This document shows, in pieces, positions 1-8,583 of a stretch of DNA of 64,000 nt. The notes beneath the pieces are model-generated. The model was not told the DNA's origin. It saw only the letters and a program-made list of their open reading frames with translations, and made no database searches. A program made the translations under genes and the position numbers. The stretch's first letter is position 1. Each line of letters starts with the position of its first letter. The stretch is from Colwellia sp. MB3u-41 (GTDB taxonomy: Bacteria; Pseudomonadota; Gammaproteobacteria; Enterobacterales; Alteromonadaceae): the NCBI RefSeq assembly GCF_014076845.1, contig NZ_JACGUT010000084.1, positions 620,001 to 684,000 of the forward strand, given 5' to 3'.

Positions 1-205
1 TCATCAACTAGGTTATATGCCATTCTTCTTATTTATTATAACAATAGTTATTTTTTTATTCCTCCCTTTGCCTACACTTATCAGGACGGAGATATTTTAT
101 GTACCTTATTTTTTATTCATTATATTTATTATGTTTTTTCAAATGAATGAGAAAATAAAACTATTAAAAATGATCTTTGAACTAAAATTTAAAGATTCTA
201 TTTAG
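1..205 (+). CDS. C-terminal fragment of a membrane protein, open at the left edge
   Basis: The frame is open from base 2 to a TAG ending at 205, so this is probably the 3' end of a gene that starts outside the window. An ATG at 17 could also start a 62-residue product. The visible residues form two strongly hydrophobic stretches rich in Phe and Ile, separated by a short polar turn, followed by a basic tail. This is what the last two membrane helices of an integral membrane protein look like. No family can be named from so short a piece. Confidence 0.4.
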   Translation, partial: HQLGYMPFFLFIITIVIFLFLPLPTLIRTEIFYVPYFLFIIFIMFFQMNEKIKLLKMIFELKFKDSI

Positions 206-421
206 ATCCCCCCCACGGCAAGATCATTATAAATTGAATTAATGTTGTAGCTGTGATCAAATCCATGCCTTACAAAGCATTGGTTTCCCCGTATGAGCAC
301 TACTTTTTTAAAACATTTTGAATCAATAAGGGGTTTTGGGCACTTATAGATAGCTAAAAGTATAATCAAATAATACAAGCTACTGATATTTGTATTATAA
401 AAAGATAATTATTTTTGATTA
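206..421. other. Non-coding stretch left of the IS4-family element
   Basis: I see no coding frame here. It contains a C-run at about 207-213 and several GATC sites. It may be the remnant of another element, but no inverted repeat was matched. The frame of the truncated gene on the far side of the IS (3752 onward) meets a TGA at 416-418 when the two flanks are joined, so this stretch is not the missing 5' part of that gene. Confidence 0.4.
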
Positions 422-1398
422 TATAACTCAAGTTTCGGAGTTCATTTCTAAGGTGAAAAATGAATTTTTTATCATTCTAACGCCTCTTGCCGTAAGGTAA
501 AACTATCCATTTGCATGACTTGCGTAAAAAAATCAATAACCGTTTGTTCAATTTTGTTTAGCACGTCAAATTTTTCAATGCTTGTTAAATTTGCCATTTC
601 ACTTAATGCTCCTGCAATTAACGCTTTAAATAAGCCCCACAATTTACTGGCGAAATTCAAGCAACATAGGCTTTCTTCAAAATTATTTCTAACGTCGCTA
701 AGCCTTGCTGCCCCTTCCTCTTGTTTAGCGAATAGTAGCAAGCAAAACCTTAATCCTGTTAAGTGTATTGAGGCGATGTAGGCACTGTAATGTCGGCTTT
801 GCTCTCTTAAGAAACCGAGTTTTTGTTTGGCTTCCTTGAAGTAAACTTCAATCCCCAACGTAATGCATAAACTTCAAGTATTTTTTCATCTTCAAGCTGG
901 TAGTCAGTTGTTAAAAATAACGCCCAGTCATGTTTACTTGCCTGTTGTTTAGCTTCATCTATTGAGCGTACAAACAACAATTTTACTTTAACCCATTGCG
1001 CTGGCTCTTTATCTGAGCTCGTTAAGTTCAACTCAACAACCACGGATTTACTTTGGTAAGGCACATTATTAAGTGTTTGCCAGTGACCTTTAACATGTTG
1101 TTTGTATAGCTCTTTAGCGCAGAGCAAGTGGTTAACACCTTTCTCCACTATACGATATTTCATTTTGTTTTTTTTCATTCTGACAACAGCAACAAGCGAA
1201 TGCTCTATCGTCATTTTAAGAATATGTTTGGTGGCAAACCATGCATCCGCTAAAAAATAATCAGCGTTAATGCCTGCGCGGATAGCTCTGGCTATCATGT
1301 CACAAACCATTTCTGGTTTCGTTTGTTGCTTTGATTGTTGATAGCGTTTTGCCGCAATACCGGCGTTTTTCAAGCTAGTTGTCGCCTAAAGTTTAAAT

Positions 1399-2476
1399 TT
1401 ATGCCGCCTTGTTCTCTACTACCTCTGATTTCCCTTTTTCAGGGTTAAGGTAAACTTCTTCAATATGATCCCAGTTTTTAATTTCACCTGACCATCTATT
1501 GGGATTTTCTAACTTAGCCTTTTTATACACCAACGTTCGAGCCACTAATATTTCAATATCTTTACCTGTATGGCGCTCAACGGGGGTAGTAAATTTAATA
1601 CCGCTATGGCGGTGTTCATGGTTATACCACTGCACAAAACACTTAACCCAATCTCTTGCTACCCCTATATCTGCAAAAGGTTTTTCAGGATATTCAGGTC
1701 GATATTTTAACGTGCGAAATACGGATTCTGAATAGGGGGTTGTCATTACTTACTGATGGTCTACTAAACGAAGGAACCACCCCTAACTCTTGTAAAGTAG
1801 CTAACATGGTCGCTCCTTTCATAGGGCTACCGTTATCCGAGTGCAAGGTCACTTGGTTTTTTTCTACTTTTTCTCTGTTACATATATCGGTCATCAAATC
1901 AGCCGCTAATACGCTGAGTTCTTCATGGTGAATTTGCCAGCCAACAATTTTACGACTGTAAATATCGAGCACCAAATATAGGTATAAAAAGATACCTTTA
2001 ACTTGTGTTGGCAAATAGGTGATATCCCAGGTATAAATTTGATTCGGCGCTTTTGCGGTTAAGGCTCTTGGCTTATTAATCTTTCGGTTAGGTTTGCTTT
2101 TATCTCGATGTTTTAACTGTTTACACTCGTTCAATACACGATAGAAACTGGCTTCTGATGCAATATAAATACCCGTATCCGCTAACCTTGGTACTATTTG
2201 GCAAGGGGGTAACTTGGCGTATTCTGGCTGGTTAGCTACTTTGATAATACGTTGTCGCTCTAGCGCTGATAATTTATGCTTAGGCGTATGTTTAGGCGCT
2301 ATACGACCATCTTGTTTGTTGGGGTTAACATTCCAGCGCTGAAACGTTTTAGTACTGATACCAACGATGTTACAAGCCTTTTCTTGCTTGGCTCCTGTGT
2401 TACAAGCGTCAGTGACTAAACCGATAATATCTTCTCGCTCTACGTTCATAGTGAGCTGTCCTCGTCGCTTCCCCAA
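1399..2476 (-). pseudogene. IS3-family transposase OrfB, frameshifted
   Basis: OrfB is the rve-type integrase/transposase domain. The first two catalytic Asp residues are visible in TWDITYLPT and LHSDNGSP. The frame should run on through NDNPYSESVFRTLKY, which carries the third catalytic residue, Glu. An extra G in the run at 1735-1739 (five instead of four) shifts the frame after NDNP. The N-terminal part then ends after 260 residues and the last 115 residues lie in another frame. The frame sits at -1 relative to orfA and overlaps it, as expected for production by programmed frameshifting. The copy cannot make an active transposase unless the indel is an assembly error. Confidence 0.88.
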
Positions 2477-2973
2477 ATCTCGTGGACTTTTTTTTGGAGA
2501 ACGAGCAAAGCAGCAGTCTCGGCGAGTGCTTTTCCTTTGCGATTTAATTCTTTTTTTAACACTTTATTTTCATGTTTAAGATTTTTGATTTCAGTACGAG
2601 AAATAGGTTTATTAAGCTCAGTATTTCCACTAACAAAATCTAACTTCCATTGCGTTATATGATGAGGATAAATACCATGCTCGCGACAATACTCACTTAA
2701 TGCTTCACCATCTAATGAGTTACAACTTAACACCATGTTAAATCGTTCTTCTAAAGTCCAATCTTGTGGGCGTTTTTCTTGAGTCAAAAGAGTTTTCTCG
2801 TTTGTTGACGTTGTATTAAGTTTTTGCTGTTTAGCTTCAACTCTCCATCGATTTAAAGATGAAAGATTAACACCTAAAGAATCAGCAACTTCTTTTATTG
2901 TCACATTATCTGCTTTAAGTAATATCTTTTCTACTGCTTGTATTTTAAATGCTTGTGAGTAATTTCGACTCAT
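2446..2973 (-). CDS. IS3-family transposase OrfA
   Basis: This 175-residue protein has an N-terminal helix-turn-helix (residues about 8-45, with KEVADSLGVNLSSLNRW) and a second HTH-like segment around residues 75-115. A leucine-zipper-like coiled coil (about 125-160) leads into the overlap with orfB. It would bind the element's ends and supply the N-terminal part of the OrfAB fusion transposase. A GAGG ribosome binding site lies 8 bases before the ATG. Near its end the mRNA carries eight A (2488-2495), the slippery site for -1 frameshifting into orfB. OrfA itself looks intact, but its partner is broken. Confidence 0.85.
   Translation of the reverse strand: MSRNYSQAFKIQAVEKILLKADNVTIKEVADSLGVNLSSLNRWRVEAKQQKLNTTSTNEKTLLTQEKRPQDWTLEERFNMVLSCNSLDGEALSEYCREHGIYPHHITQWKLDFVSGNTELNKPISRTEIKNLKHENKVLKKELNRKGKALAETAALLVLQKKVHEIWGSDEDSSL
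2488..2495 (-). promoter_or_regulatory. Slippery A8 site for programmed -1 frameshift orfA to orfB
   Basis: On the minus strand eight consecutive A are followed by G inside the orfA/orfB overlap. OrfB is in the -1 frame relative to orfA. IS3-family elements commonly use an A-rich slippery heptamer here to make the OrfAB fusion. The position and frame fit; use of the site is inferred. Confidence 0.6.
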
Positions 2974-3741
2974 ATTTATTACCTCTAACTAAAAAATTAG
3001 AGGCGACAACTAGTCTGACACAGGGGGATACTGCGACCATCATTAAATTTATAGTCTAACATTTGCTCCTTACTCTGGCTGATGAAAATTTCGTTATCAA
3101 CAGGAACAAACTGCTCATCATTAGCGACACCTAACGTAACTATTTGTTACCCCATAACGCAGCGGGCTGTTAAATGGTCAAAGTGGCTCGATATGCCTGG
3201 CATCTTTTTACCACGTCTCATTTTGACAGAGTCGTCAATAACAAAGGCACTAAGCTTACTCTTATCATTAGCCTTGAGTGCTTTTTTAGCCATCAACAAT
3301 TGCAACTTTCGCCAATCCGCATCTTCGCGGTTAATTAGATCATATAATGCATCTTTTTTTGCCGCAGAGAAGCTGAGCAACGCATCCTTTGAAAACATGG
3401 CAACCGAGTCCACTTTTAGCCAAACCCAAAGCATCAATAGAAAAACAACTTCACCGACAGGTGTACCTGAGCGCTTAGAAAATTTAGCTTGGAGCAACAT
3501 GGAGTTAACGTTAAGGCGCTTCCATGTTGAACTAAATGTGTTATCAATATTAAGGTTTGCTTGGCTCAGTAAATCAGCGGTTAATGATGGTAAAGCTACT
3601 TTCTTTGTGGGAGAATTCATGTGATGTCTCTTGTTGTTTTTTACTTTGTCTAGATAACAAGTATTTTACCACAATGAGACATCAACCTATTTAAAATCAT
3701 AAGTTTACTTTATTTTTATTACCTAGTTTTAACTCCGAAAC

Positions 3742-4686
3742 TTGAGTTATAATATCCCGTATTCAAATGTTGTTGAGTTGGCTGTAATGCCAAGAGTGCT
3801 CGATAACGGCTCTTCTGCTTTAGAAGTGATCGCAGTTGCTAATAAAGTAGACTTTGTTGATCATAGCTTTAGCGTGTTTTATTCACAGCCAATTACGGTA
3901 TCTGCAAGCAGTCTTTCATTAACAAATACTTCTGGTTTTACAGTAATAAAAGGCAATGATGACTCAAATGATATCGTTTTAGCAGGGACTACTATTGTAA
4001 GTGGTAATGTAAATATCCCTGTAACATTCGAAACAAGTTTAAACGATACAAAATTAACGGTTACACCAGTTAGTACGTTAACTTCAGGGCAAGATTATAA
4101 TTATGAGGTTAATTCTTTAGCTGTGAAAGCGACTGAAAAATTAGTTGATGTTAATGGTGATTCCCTTTCATTTTCTATTGAAGATAACAGTGATACTTTT
4201 GATATTAATGACATTCGTCTAGATAATAATAACTATAAGACTAATGGAGTAATTATAACTCCAACTAATTCAGCGGGCGACTCGTCTAGTCCATACAATT
4301 ACAATCGTGATGCTTATTTGTACTTACCTACAAGTATTAACGCTTTACAAACGCTTTCACTGCGTAGTGTTTCTATAACTCAAGACGGCGTAAACTCTAA
4401 TTCAATAAGAGACTTTAACCTTGTCAGAAATGGTAACCCTTATAATGCGTATGCTATAGGATTAGTGCAATTAGCGGAAAACGAAACTTTAATTCGTGAT
4501 AATCTAAACATAAGTATCGAAATTGGTAGCGCTCAACTTGATAGTCAAAAAGTTTATCGCACTAGTACAAACGAATATATGTCTGACAATTTGGTTGGTT
4601 CTGAAAACAGCATGACGTTTGAATATGCCTATGAAACTAAAACTGGTGTTGTCGCTACAGGCACCCTAACTATCCCTGTGCAATAA
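3742..4686 (+). pseudogene. 5'-truncated surface or secreted protein with an Ig-like (Big_5-type) domain
   Basis: The open frame begins with a TTG that lies inside the terminal inverted repeat of the IS4 element, so the first residues are IS-encoded. There is no signal peptide, although the rest looks extracytoplasmic: Asn/Ser/Thr-rich, no Cys and predicted beta-rich. Residues about 40-135 resemble a bacterial Ig-like domain of the SbsA/Big_5 type (tandem valine/threonine strands ending in KLVDVNGDSLSF). The remaining 180 residues match nothing I recognise. Joining the two IS flanks does not restore an upstream open frame (TGA at 416-418), so the 5' part was probably lost in a rearrangement after or with the IS insertion. 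A terminator-like hairpin follows at 4794-4817. Confidence 0.65.
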
Positions 4687-4716
4687 ATCACGTTTGAAAG
4701 TGTCTAATATCAAGTG

Positions 4717-4746
4717 TTTAAGTGAGGATATATATCCTCACTTAAA
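4717..4746. repeat. Perfect 30-bp palindrome
   Basis: Bases 4717-4730 are the exact reverse complement of 4733-4746, with TA at the centre, so the whole block is a perfect palindrome. It lies 31 bases after the stop of the truncated Ig-like gene and is not followed by a T-run. It is therefore not a classical terminator. It could form a strong RNA hairpin or a cruciform, or bind a dimeric protein. Confidence 0.8.
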
Positions 4747-4793
4747 ACGTTACACTATTCAGTAAAATGAATGATGGCGTTCACTTATTATCT

Positions 4794-4822
4794 AAAACCC
4801 GCTGAACTGCGGGTTTTTTATT
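4794..4822 (+). terminator. Rho-independent terminator after the Ig-like gene
   Basis: AAAACCCGC and GCGGGTTTT form a 9-bp stem around a 6-base loop, followed by a T-rich tract. It sits about 110 bases after the stop at 4686 and points along the plus strand. The A-run on the other side means it could also stop minus-strand transcripts. Confidence 0.8.
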
Positions 4823-4881
4823 GTTTTTAATCCCCCATAATAGTTACGATTGTAGTCTTTGACACCTAGGATACAGAGATA

Positions 4882-5283
4882 TTATTTAACTTTACTATCA
4901 CATTGGTATTCAGGCTTCTTTAACAAGGTGAATGTAAAGATAGCCCCATAAATTGCAGTAAAAAATATGCTTGGCATAATCGTCAGTAGTAAGTTGGGTG
5001 TTTGATTAAGGACATTAATCAAATAAACCATGCTTGATTGCATTAACAAAGGAGGAAGAATCGCCATGTATGGGTGGTCGTGGCATTTCATTTTATTTAT
5101 TACCCAAATTAACAGCGTGCTAAAAGTTAATGTCATAAACGCGCTGTACGTGCTCTGAATGAGCGCTGTTCGTAATAACAAGGCTACATCATCTGTTACT
5201 CTACTATTGGCGTACCACGTCCATGCAAAGTAAAAAATAAAACTGATCAATACAGGTAATATTGTGTGTTTATTTGCGATCAT
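4882..5283 (-). CDS. Small integral membrane protein, unknown function
   Basis: I chose the ATG at 5283; an upstream in-frame start at 5364 would add a Cys-rich basic stretch that looks untranslated. The product has about 133 residues with four hydrophobic segments (roughly residues 8-26, 41-63, 75-95 and 98-122) and short polar loops, ending in a charged cytoplasmic-looking tail. No family signature is recognised. It stands alone between the truncated Ig-like gene and a non-coding stretch. The ribosome binding site is weak. Confidence 0.55.
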   Translation of the reverse strand: MIANKHTILPVLISFIFYFAWTWYANSRVTDDVALLLRTALIQSTYSAFMTLTFSTLLIWVINKMKCHDHPYMAILPPLLMQSSMVYLINVLNQTPNLLLTIMPSIFFTAIYGAIFTFTLLKKPEYQCDSKVK

Positions 5284-5820
5284 TGAATAGCCTAAATAAT
5301 AAAAAAGTCGCTTACTGATGTTTAAACAGTAGCATAATCGTCGACTCATATAATTGAATTTCACCGCGAGCAGGGTAATCTTGCTTTAAAATACTCTGTT
5401 TATTCTACTTATGTTTAGTGTAACCACAGCCTAAAGTTGTTATGAATATAAAAAATAATTTTTACTATCATCTAGACTGAATTAATCAAAATATCATGAT
5501 TTAATTGTTTTTACTCTATTAAATTAGCTCAAGTTTTGTCTTCTTACTTTGAAAATACAACCCTGGCTGAAGCCTTTTTCGCTAAAACTGTAACCCATTT
5601 TATAGCTATTATAACCAAGTGTGCAGAGTATACAGGGGAGACACGTAAACGTTTTACTTGCCCTTTTATTCACCAATTTATACAATAGTCCTATTTTATA
5701 GACCATACTTAGTCAATTAATATTTCAAATGTTGTTATTAAGCCAAGTCAAAAGAACACACATGGAGGTCAAGCGAACAGCGTTATATTTTATAAATACT
5801 CAGTTAAAGGTGTAGGGTAA
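5284..5820. other. Stretch without a convincing gene
   Basis: This AT-rich stretch holds one 60-codon minus-strand frame (5524-5706). It has no recognisable motif, no good ribosome binding site and an odd Cys/Lys/Tyr-rich composition, so I do not call it. The last part (about 5780-5820) probably holds the promoter and start region of the solute-binding pseudogene. Confidence 0.4.
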
Positions 5821-6650
5821 TTGAAGATACTCTTCAGCCAATATTTTTTACTTAAGCTTAATGCTATATGCATTTTGTTTATAGTTTCGCTTCCTGTTTT
5901 TGCCACTTCAACAATCATAGCGCCAACCTTTATTGTAAATGTAATATCAGACGTTAATGTAAAAAAAAAACCGACGTTATTCCCCAAGTTATCCATTACA
6001 ATTTTGCTTCAATTGAACTATTAATTGAGCAAGAAATTGGTCGAATTGTTCTCCCTCAAATTTATAAAAATATAGGTATTAATATCACGGTTACCCCATT
6101 ACCAGCACAAAGAGCGCAACTTGTCGCAAACACGGGGGAGAAGGACGGGGAAATAATGAGAATTTGGTCATATGGCATTGAAAATAATCAAATGATTAGA
6201 GTAGCCACTCCTTATTATTACCTGGAAACCATGCCTTTTAGTCTTAAAGAACGTCAACTTATTATTCATGAAATAGACGATTTGAAAAAGTATAAATTGG
6301 CTAAGATCCGTGGTGTAAAGCATACGAGTAATATAACGAGGGGTTTAAGTGAAATTTATGAAATGAACAGTACTGAAAATATGTTTAAGGTACTGAAAAA
6401 GGGGCTAGTCGATGTCGTATTAACGAATACGCTTGATGGAGAGTTGACCTTAAAGCGTTTAGGTTACAAAAATATTATACCGACGAGTAGACCTTTAGCT
6501 GTGTTACCGCTTTATCATTATATTAATAAAAACCACGCAACACTAGTGCCTATTATTAATCAAGAAATCTTACGTCTTCAAGAAAGCGGTGAATTGAAAA
6601 AGTTAATAGAATTGGCTGAGCTAGATGTTTTCAGTGTTAATCGTCGGTAA
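5821..6650 (+). pseudogene. Periplasmic solute-binding protein-like gene (SBP_bac_3 type), one frameshift
   Basis: A TTG start after AGGGTAA opens a signal peptide (hydrophobic core, then VFATSTI). The frame is lost at a run of ten A (5961-5970). With eleven A the frame would read on through VIHYNFASIELL into EQEIGRIVLPQIY and then the downstream open frame (6156-6650), giving 276 residues. The downstream part contains features typical of the extracellular solute-binding family 3 fold found in many marine Alteromonadales singletons: TPYYYLETMPF, a KLAKIRGV strand, a DVVLTNTLDG strand and a C-terminal ELKKLIE helix. The 830-base span plus one base is an exact multiple of three. No transporter genes lie nearby, so ligand and role are unknown. 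Polymerase slippage on the A-run could rescue some product. Confidence 0.7.
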
Positions 6651-6817
6651 TTTATACTCATTAGCGATCATTAAGTTGAATAGCAATTTGTATAATGGCT
6701 AAAAATCGAATCATTATTTATTATTATTTTCAAAGAATAACCATTATAAGTAAAGTGTAAATGATTACTAGGGTAAATATGAATAGGGTGAATCGTTAAG
6801 TGATATCACCCTTGGGA

Positions 6818-7363
6818 TTAATTACGAGATGGAAATTGACCTTCCGTACATATAATGTAATTTACCGCTAAGTAAGGAGGCAAATTATTAATTGGTTGAT
6901 TTTCTCCCTTACTTTCTTGTTGAACTTCTATGGTACTTCCATTCATTTGTGTATCTGAAGCTAGATTAGAATAAGAAATAGAGGTACCGCCAGCATCAGA
7001 TGACCAACTATTTTCAACAGGTGTACTAGTATTACCTGGACCATTAACACACATTGCCCTGGCAGTAACTTGGTGGTTATGACTCGGCATTTGTTCTTCA
7101 ATAAGTGTGTGTTTCTCGCTACCCCCGTGTTGACCTAATCTAACAGGCGTCAAGCCTGGTCCTCCCCCTGGATGGGTAGATGTTCTTCCTCGTAAATCAG
7201 GTAAAGCAAAAGTGCTGCGTCCATCTCCTCCGTAAGTTGTCCCTATAATGGCATATAGTGATTGGTTTTGTGAAATAGCGATTAGCTGACCATCACATAA
7301 AGCCCAATTTCTTGGTGCAAAATTACCTGCAAACATTAATAGTTGACCTATGTATCCTTCCAT
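6818..7363 (-). CDS. Phage tail collar domain protein (microcystin-dependent-protein-like)
   Basis: The start at 7363 follows AAGGAAAA; an upstream in-frame start lacks a site. The 181-residue protein opens with EGYIGQLLMFAGNFAPRNWALCDGQ and continues with LYAIIGTTYGGDGRSTFALPDLRGR. These are the hallmark motifs of the tail-collar (Collar/MdpB) family, whose members are short fibre or adhesin-like proteins often found outside prophages. Its C-terminal half is a Ser/Asn/Gly-rich beta region ending in NLPPYLAVNYIICTEG, typical of this family. No other phage genes are present, so it is a stand-alone collar protein. Its biological role is not known. Confidence 0.88.
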   Translation of the reverse strand: MEGYIGQLLMFAGNFAPRNWALCDGQLIAISQNQSLYAIIGTTYGGDGRSTFALPDLRGRTSTHPGGGPGLTPVRLGQHGGSEKHTLIEEQMPSHNHQVTARAMCVNGPGNTSTPVENSWSSDAGGTSISYSNLASDTQMNGSTIEVQQESKGENQPINNLPPYLAVNYIICTEGQFPSRN

Positions 7364-7433
7364 AATATTTTCCTTGTATATTAATTTTATGTTGCTGGTT
7401 TTTACTAACACTCAGTAAAATCAGCATATTAAT

Positions 7434-7464
7434 GATGAAGAGGCAACATTGTTATCTCTTCATC
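7434..7464 (-). terminator. Hairpin between the PEP-CTERM gene and the collar-protein gene
   Basis: GATGAAGAG and CTCTTCATC form a perfect 9-bp stem with a 13-base loop, just downstream of the PEP-CTERM gene stop on the minus strand. There is no U-run, so it may be a weak terminator or an RNA-stabilising 3' structure. Confidence 0.4.
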
Positions 7465-7496
7465 CTATCGATACCATCAGGTATTGAAATAAGGGC

Positions 7497-8207
7497 TTAT
7501 CTGCGGCTATAGCGTTTAAAACTTAACAATGCGACTGCAAACAATAATAAAGTACTTGGCTCAGGTACATCAGTAGGGGGTTCAGGGTCAACGACATCTT
7601 GAGTGGTTATATTTAATGTTGAATGAACTAAGAGAAAAGCATTATATCGTGACTCACTTACTACTTGTGTTAGTCCATTAGTGAGTAAACCTGTTCCACC
7701 AATGTCTAAATTAGCTGAAAATAGCCCATCAGCTAAACTAGCAAAAAGGCTAGTGCTTAAATTCATCGTGTAAATTTTGAATTGTCTATCAAGGGAGCCT
7801 CCAGCAGACTCAAACAATGCATCTAATTCAGTGGTAAGGTTCATGCCATCTAGTGCAAACGAATCTAACTGACTACCTGATGCAGAAGAGTCATGATCCC
7901 AAATACCAAAACTAAATGTTGCACTAAGAATCGTATCGGTAATTGGACCATAATTGAATGACCAATTAACATTTTTGGGATCCGATATAATCTCATGCCC
8001 TCTAACAGCGTCAAAAGGGGGGACCTGGCCGTATGATATACCACCGGCACAGACTAGATCACAGGCGGTAGGCATGTCGCCATCAACTAACCCTGATGCA
8101 CCATTTCCTAATGTAATGCTGATAATGCCAGCATTAGCTACCGAAGTGAGTACGAAAAACGACAAAGCGCATAGTGATAATAATTTATTAGATACAGAGT
8201 TTTTCAT
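7497..8207 (-). CDS. PEP-CTERM sorting-domain protein
   Basis: This 236-residue exported protein has an N-terminal signal peptide (residues 1-26, ending SVANA). Its body is Gly/Asp/Ser-rich with predicted beta strands and one Cys pair (CDLVC, residues about 49-53). The C-terminus is a classic PEP-CTERM tail: VPEPSTL, then a hydrophobic helix and a basic RRY-type end (KRYSRR). Such proteins are cut and anchored or released by an exosortase (EpsH type), and many belong to extracellular matrix or exopolysaccharide systems. No exosortase is visible in this window, so the processing enzyme would be elsewhere. The body matches no enzyme family that I recognise. Confidence 0.87.
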   Translation of the reverse strand: MKNSVSNKLLSLCALSFFVLTSVANAGIISITLGNGASGLVDGDMPTACDLVCAGGISYGQVPPFDAVRGHEIISDPKNVNWSFNYGPITDTILSATFSFGIWDHDSSASGSQLDSFALDGMNLTTELDALFESAGGSLDRQFKIYTMNLSTSLFASLADGLFSANLDIGGTGLLTNGLTQVVSESRYNAFLLVHSTLNITTQDVVDPEPPTDVPEPSTLLLFAVALLSFKRYSRR

Positions 8208-8583
8208 GTCTAAATTCCATTTTAGTGATGCTTGTTTAGTGACTTAATCGTGATATATGCATGTAGCGTACCAAGGTATAAAAAATGCACTGTACAGAAA
8301 GAAAACGATTTTTGTTTGTTATAAAGTGTAAAGAATGCTGACATGATTAGGGTGTTTTTACCTATAAAGTATCCGATATTTATCCTTATCTAAAAGAGAA
8401 GGAACGAACATGGTTCTGACTTATTTATCACTTTAAAGCTCTTTAATTATCTAAAAATAATTTAGTTTTGAGGTTGAATAATTATAAGGATTTATTTTCT
8501 CCCTCTTGAATTAAATACTGCGCTTTGGGACATAGAGGAGTATTTTAATATCCGTTTATTATTGATATGGTGGATGTATATTT
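8208..8583. other. Divergent intergenic region
   Basis: This 376-base AT-rich region lies between the start of the PEP-CTERM gene (minus strand) and the SnoaL-like pseudogene (plus strand). It presumably holds promoters for both. I see no ORF and no strong inverted repeat. Confidence 0.4.

Larger units (their letters stand above)
1379..3009. mobile_element. IS3-family insertion sequence inside the IS4 transposase
   Basis: The ends share the inverted repeat TTGTCGCCT/AGGCGACAA and are flanked by CTAG on both sides (1375-1378 and 3010-3013), consistent with a 4-bp target duplication. CTAG is palindromic, so an inverted-repeat extension cannot be excluded. Inside are overlapping orfA and orfB on the minus strand, the layout of the IS3 family. 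Deleting the element and one CTAG restores a continuous IS4 transposase frame across the junction, which proves the insertion point. The element later took a 1-base insertion in orfB. Confidence 0.88.
472..3620 (-). pseudogene. IS4-family transposase, triply inactivated
   Basis: Reading starts at 3620. The N-terminal 157 residues contain the first catalytic Asp region (FVIDDS). They end at a TAA (3147-3149) where related proteins would have a glutamine. The same frame continues to the IS3 insertion at the CTAG site (3010-3013) and resumes at 1374 without loss of frame; the second Asp is in YFLADAWFATK. A 1-base deletion in the C-run near 853-856 then shifts frame, and the last 128 residues are read in another frame. 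Correcting it restores YALRWGIEVYFKEAK, which has the Y-x2-R-x3-E-x6-K spacing that defines IS4 transposases. The deletion falls between the Tyr-Arg part and the catalytic Glu. The stop and the deletion each suffice to inactivate the gene. Confidence 0.9.
422..3751. mobile_element. IS4-family insertion sequence interrupted by an IS3-family element
   Basis: The ends are a perfect inverted repeat: 423-442 is the exact reverse complement of 3731-3750, and one further base pair extends it. The outermost TATA (422-425 and 3748-3751) can be read either as a 4-bp target duplication or as part of the repeat, because it is self-complementary. Removing the inner IS3 element (1379-3009 plus one CTAG copy) leaves about 1.7 kb, a normal size for an IS4-family element with one transposase on the minus strand. 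The transposase carries an in-frame stop, a 1-base deletion and the insertion, so the copy is dead in cis. Its ends are intact and could still be mobilised in trans by a related transposase. Confidence 0.85.

Noticed and set aside
807-1373. Independent small genes at 472-858 and 807-1373
   Set aside because: They are pieces of one IS4 transposase separated by a one-base deletion and by the IS3 insertion.
5524-5706. 60-codon minus-strand frame
   Set aside because: No ribosome binding site, no motif, biased random composition (many Cys, Lys and Tyr) and no neighbour support.
5790-5996. Minus-strand frame over the solute-binding pseudogene
   Set aside because: It is the antisense of the signal-peptide region and has no motif of its own.
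6818-7363. Prophage remnant suggested by the collar-domain protein
   Set aside because: No other phage structural, integrase or lysis genes are nearby; stand-alone collar proteins are common.
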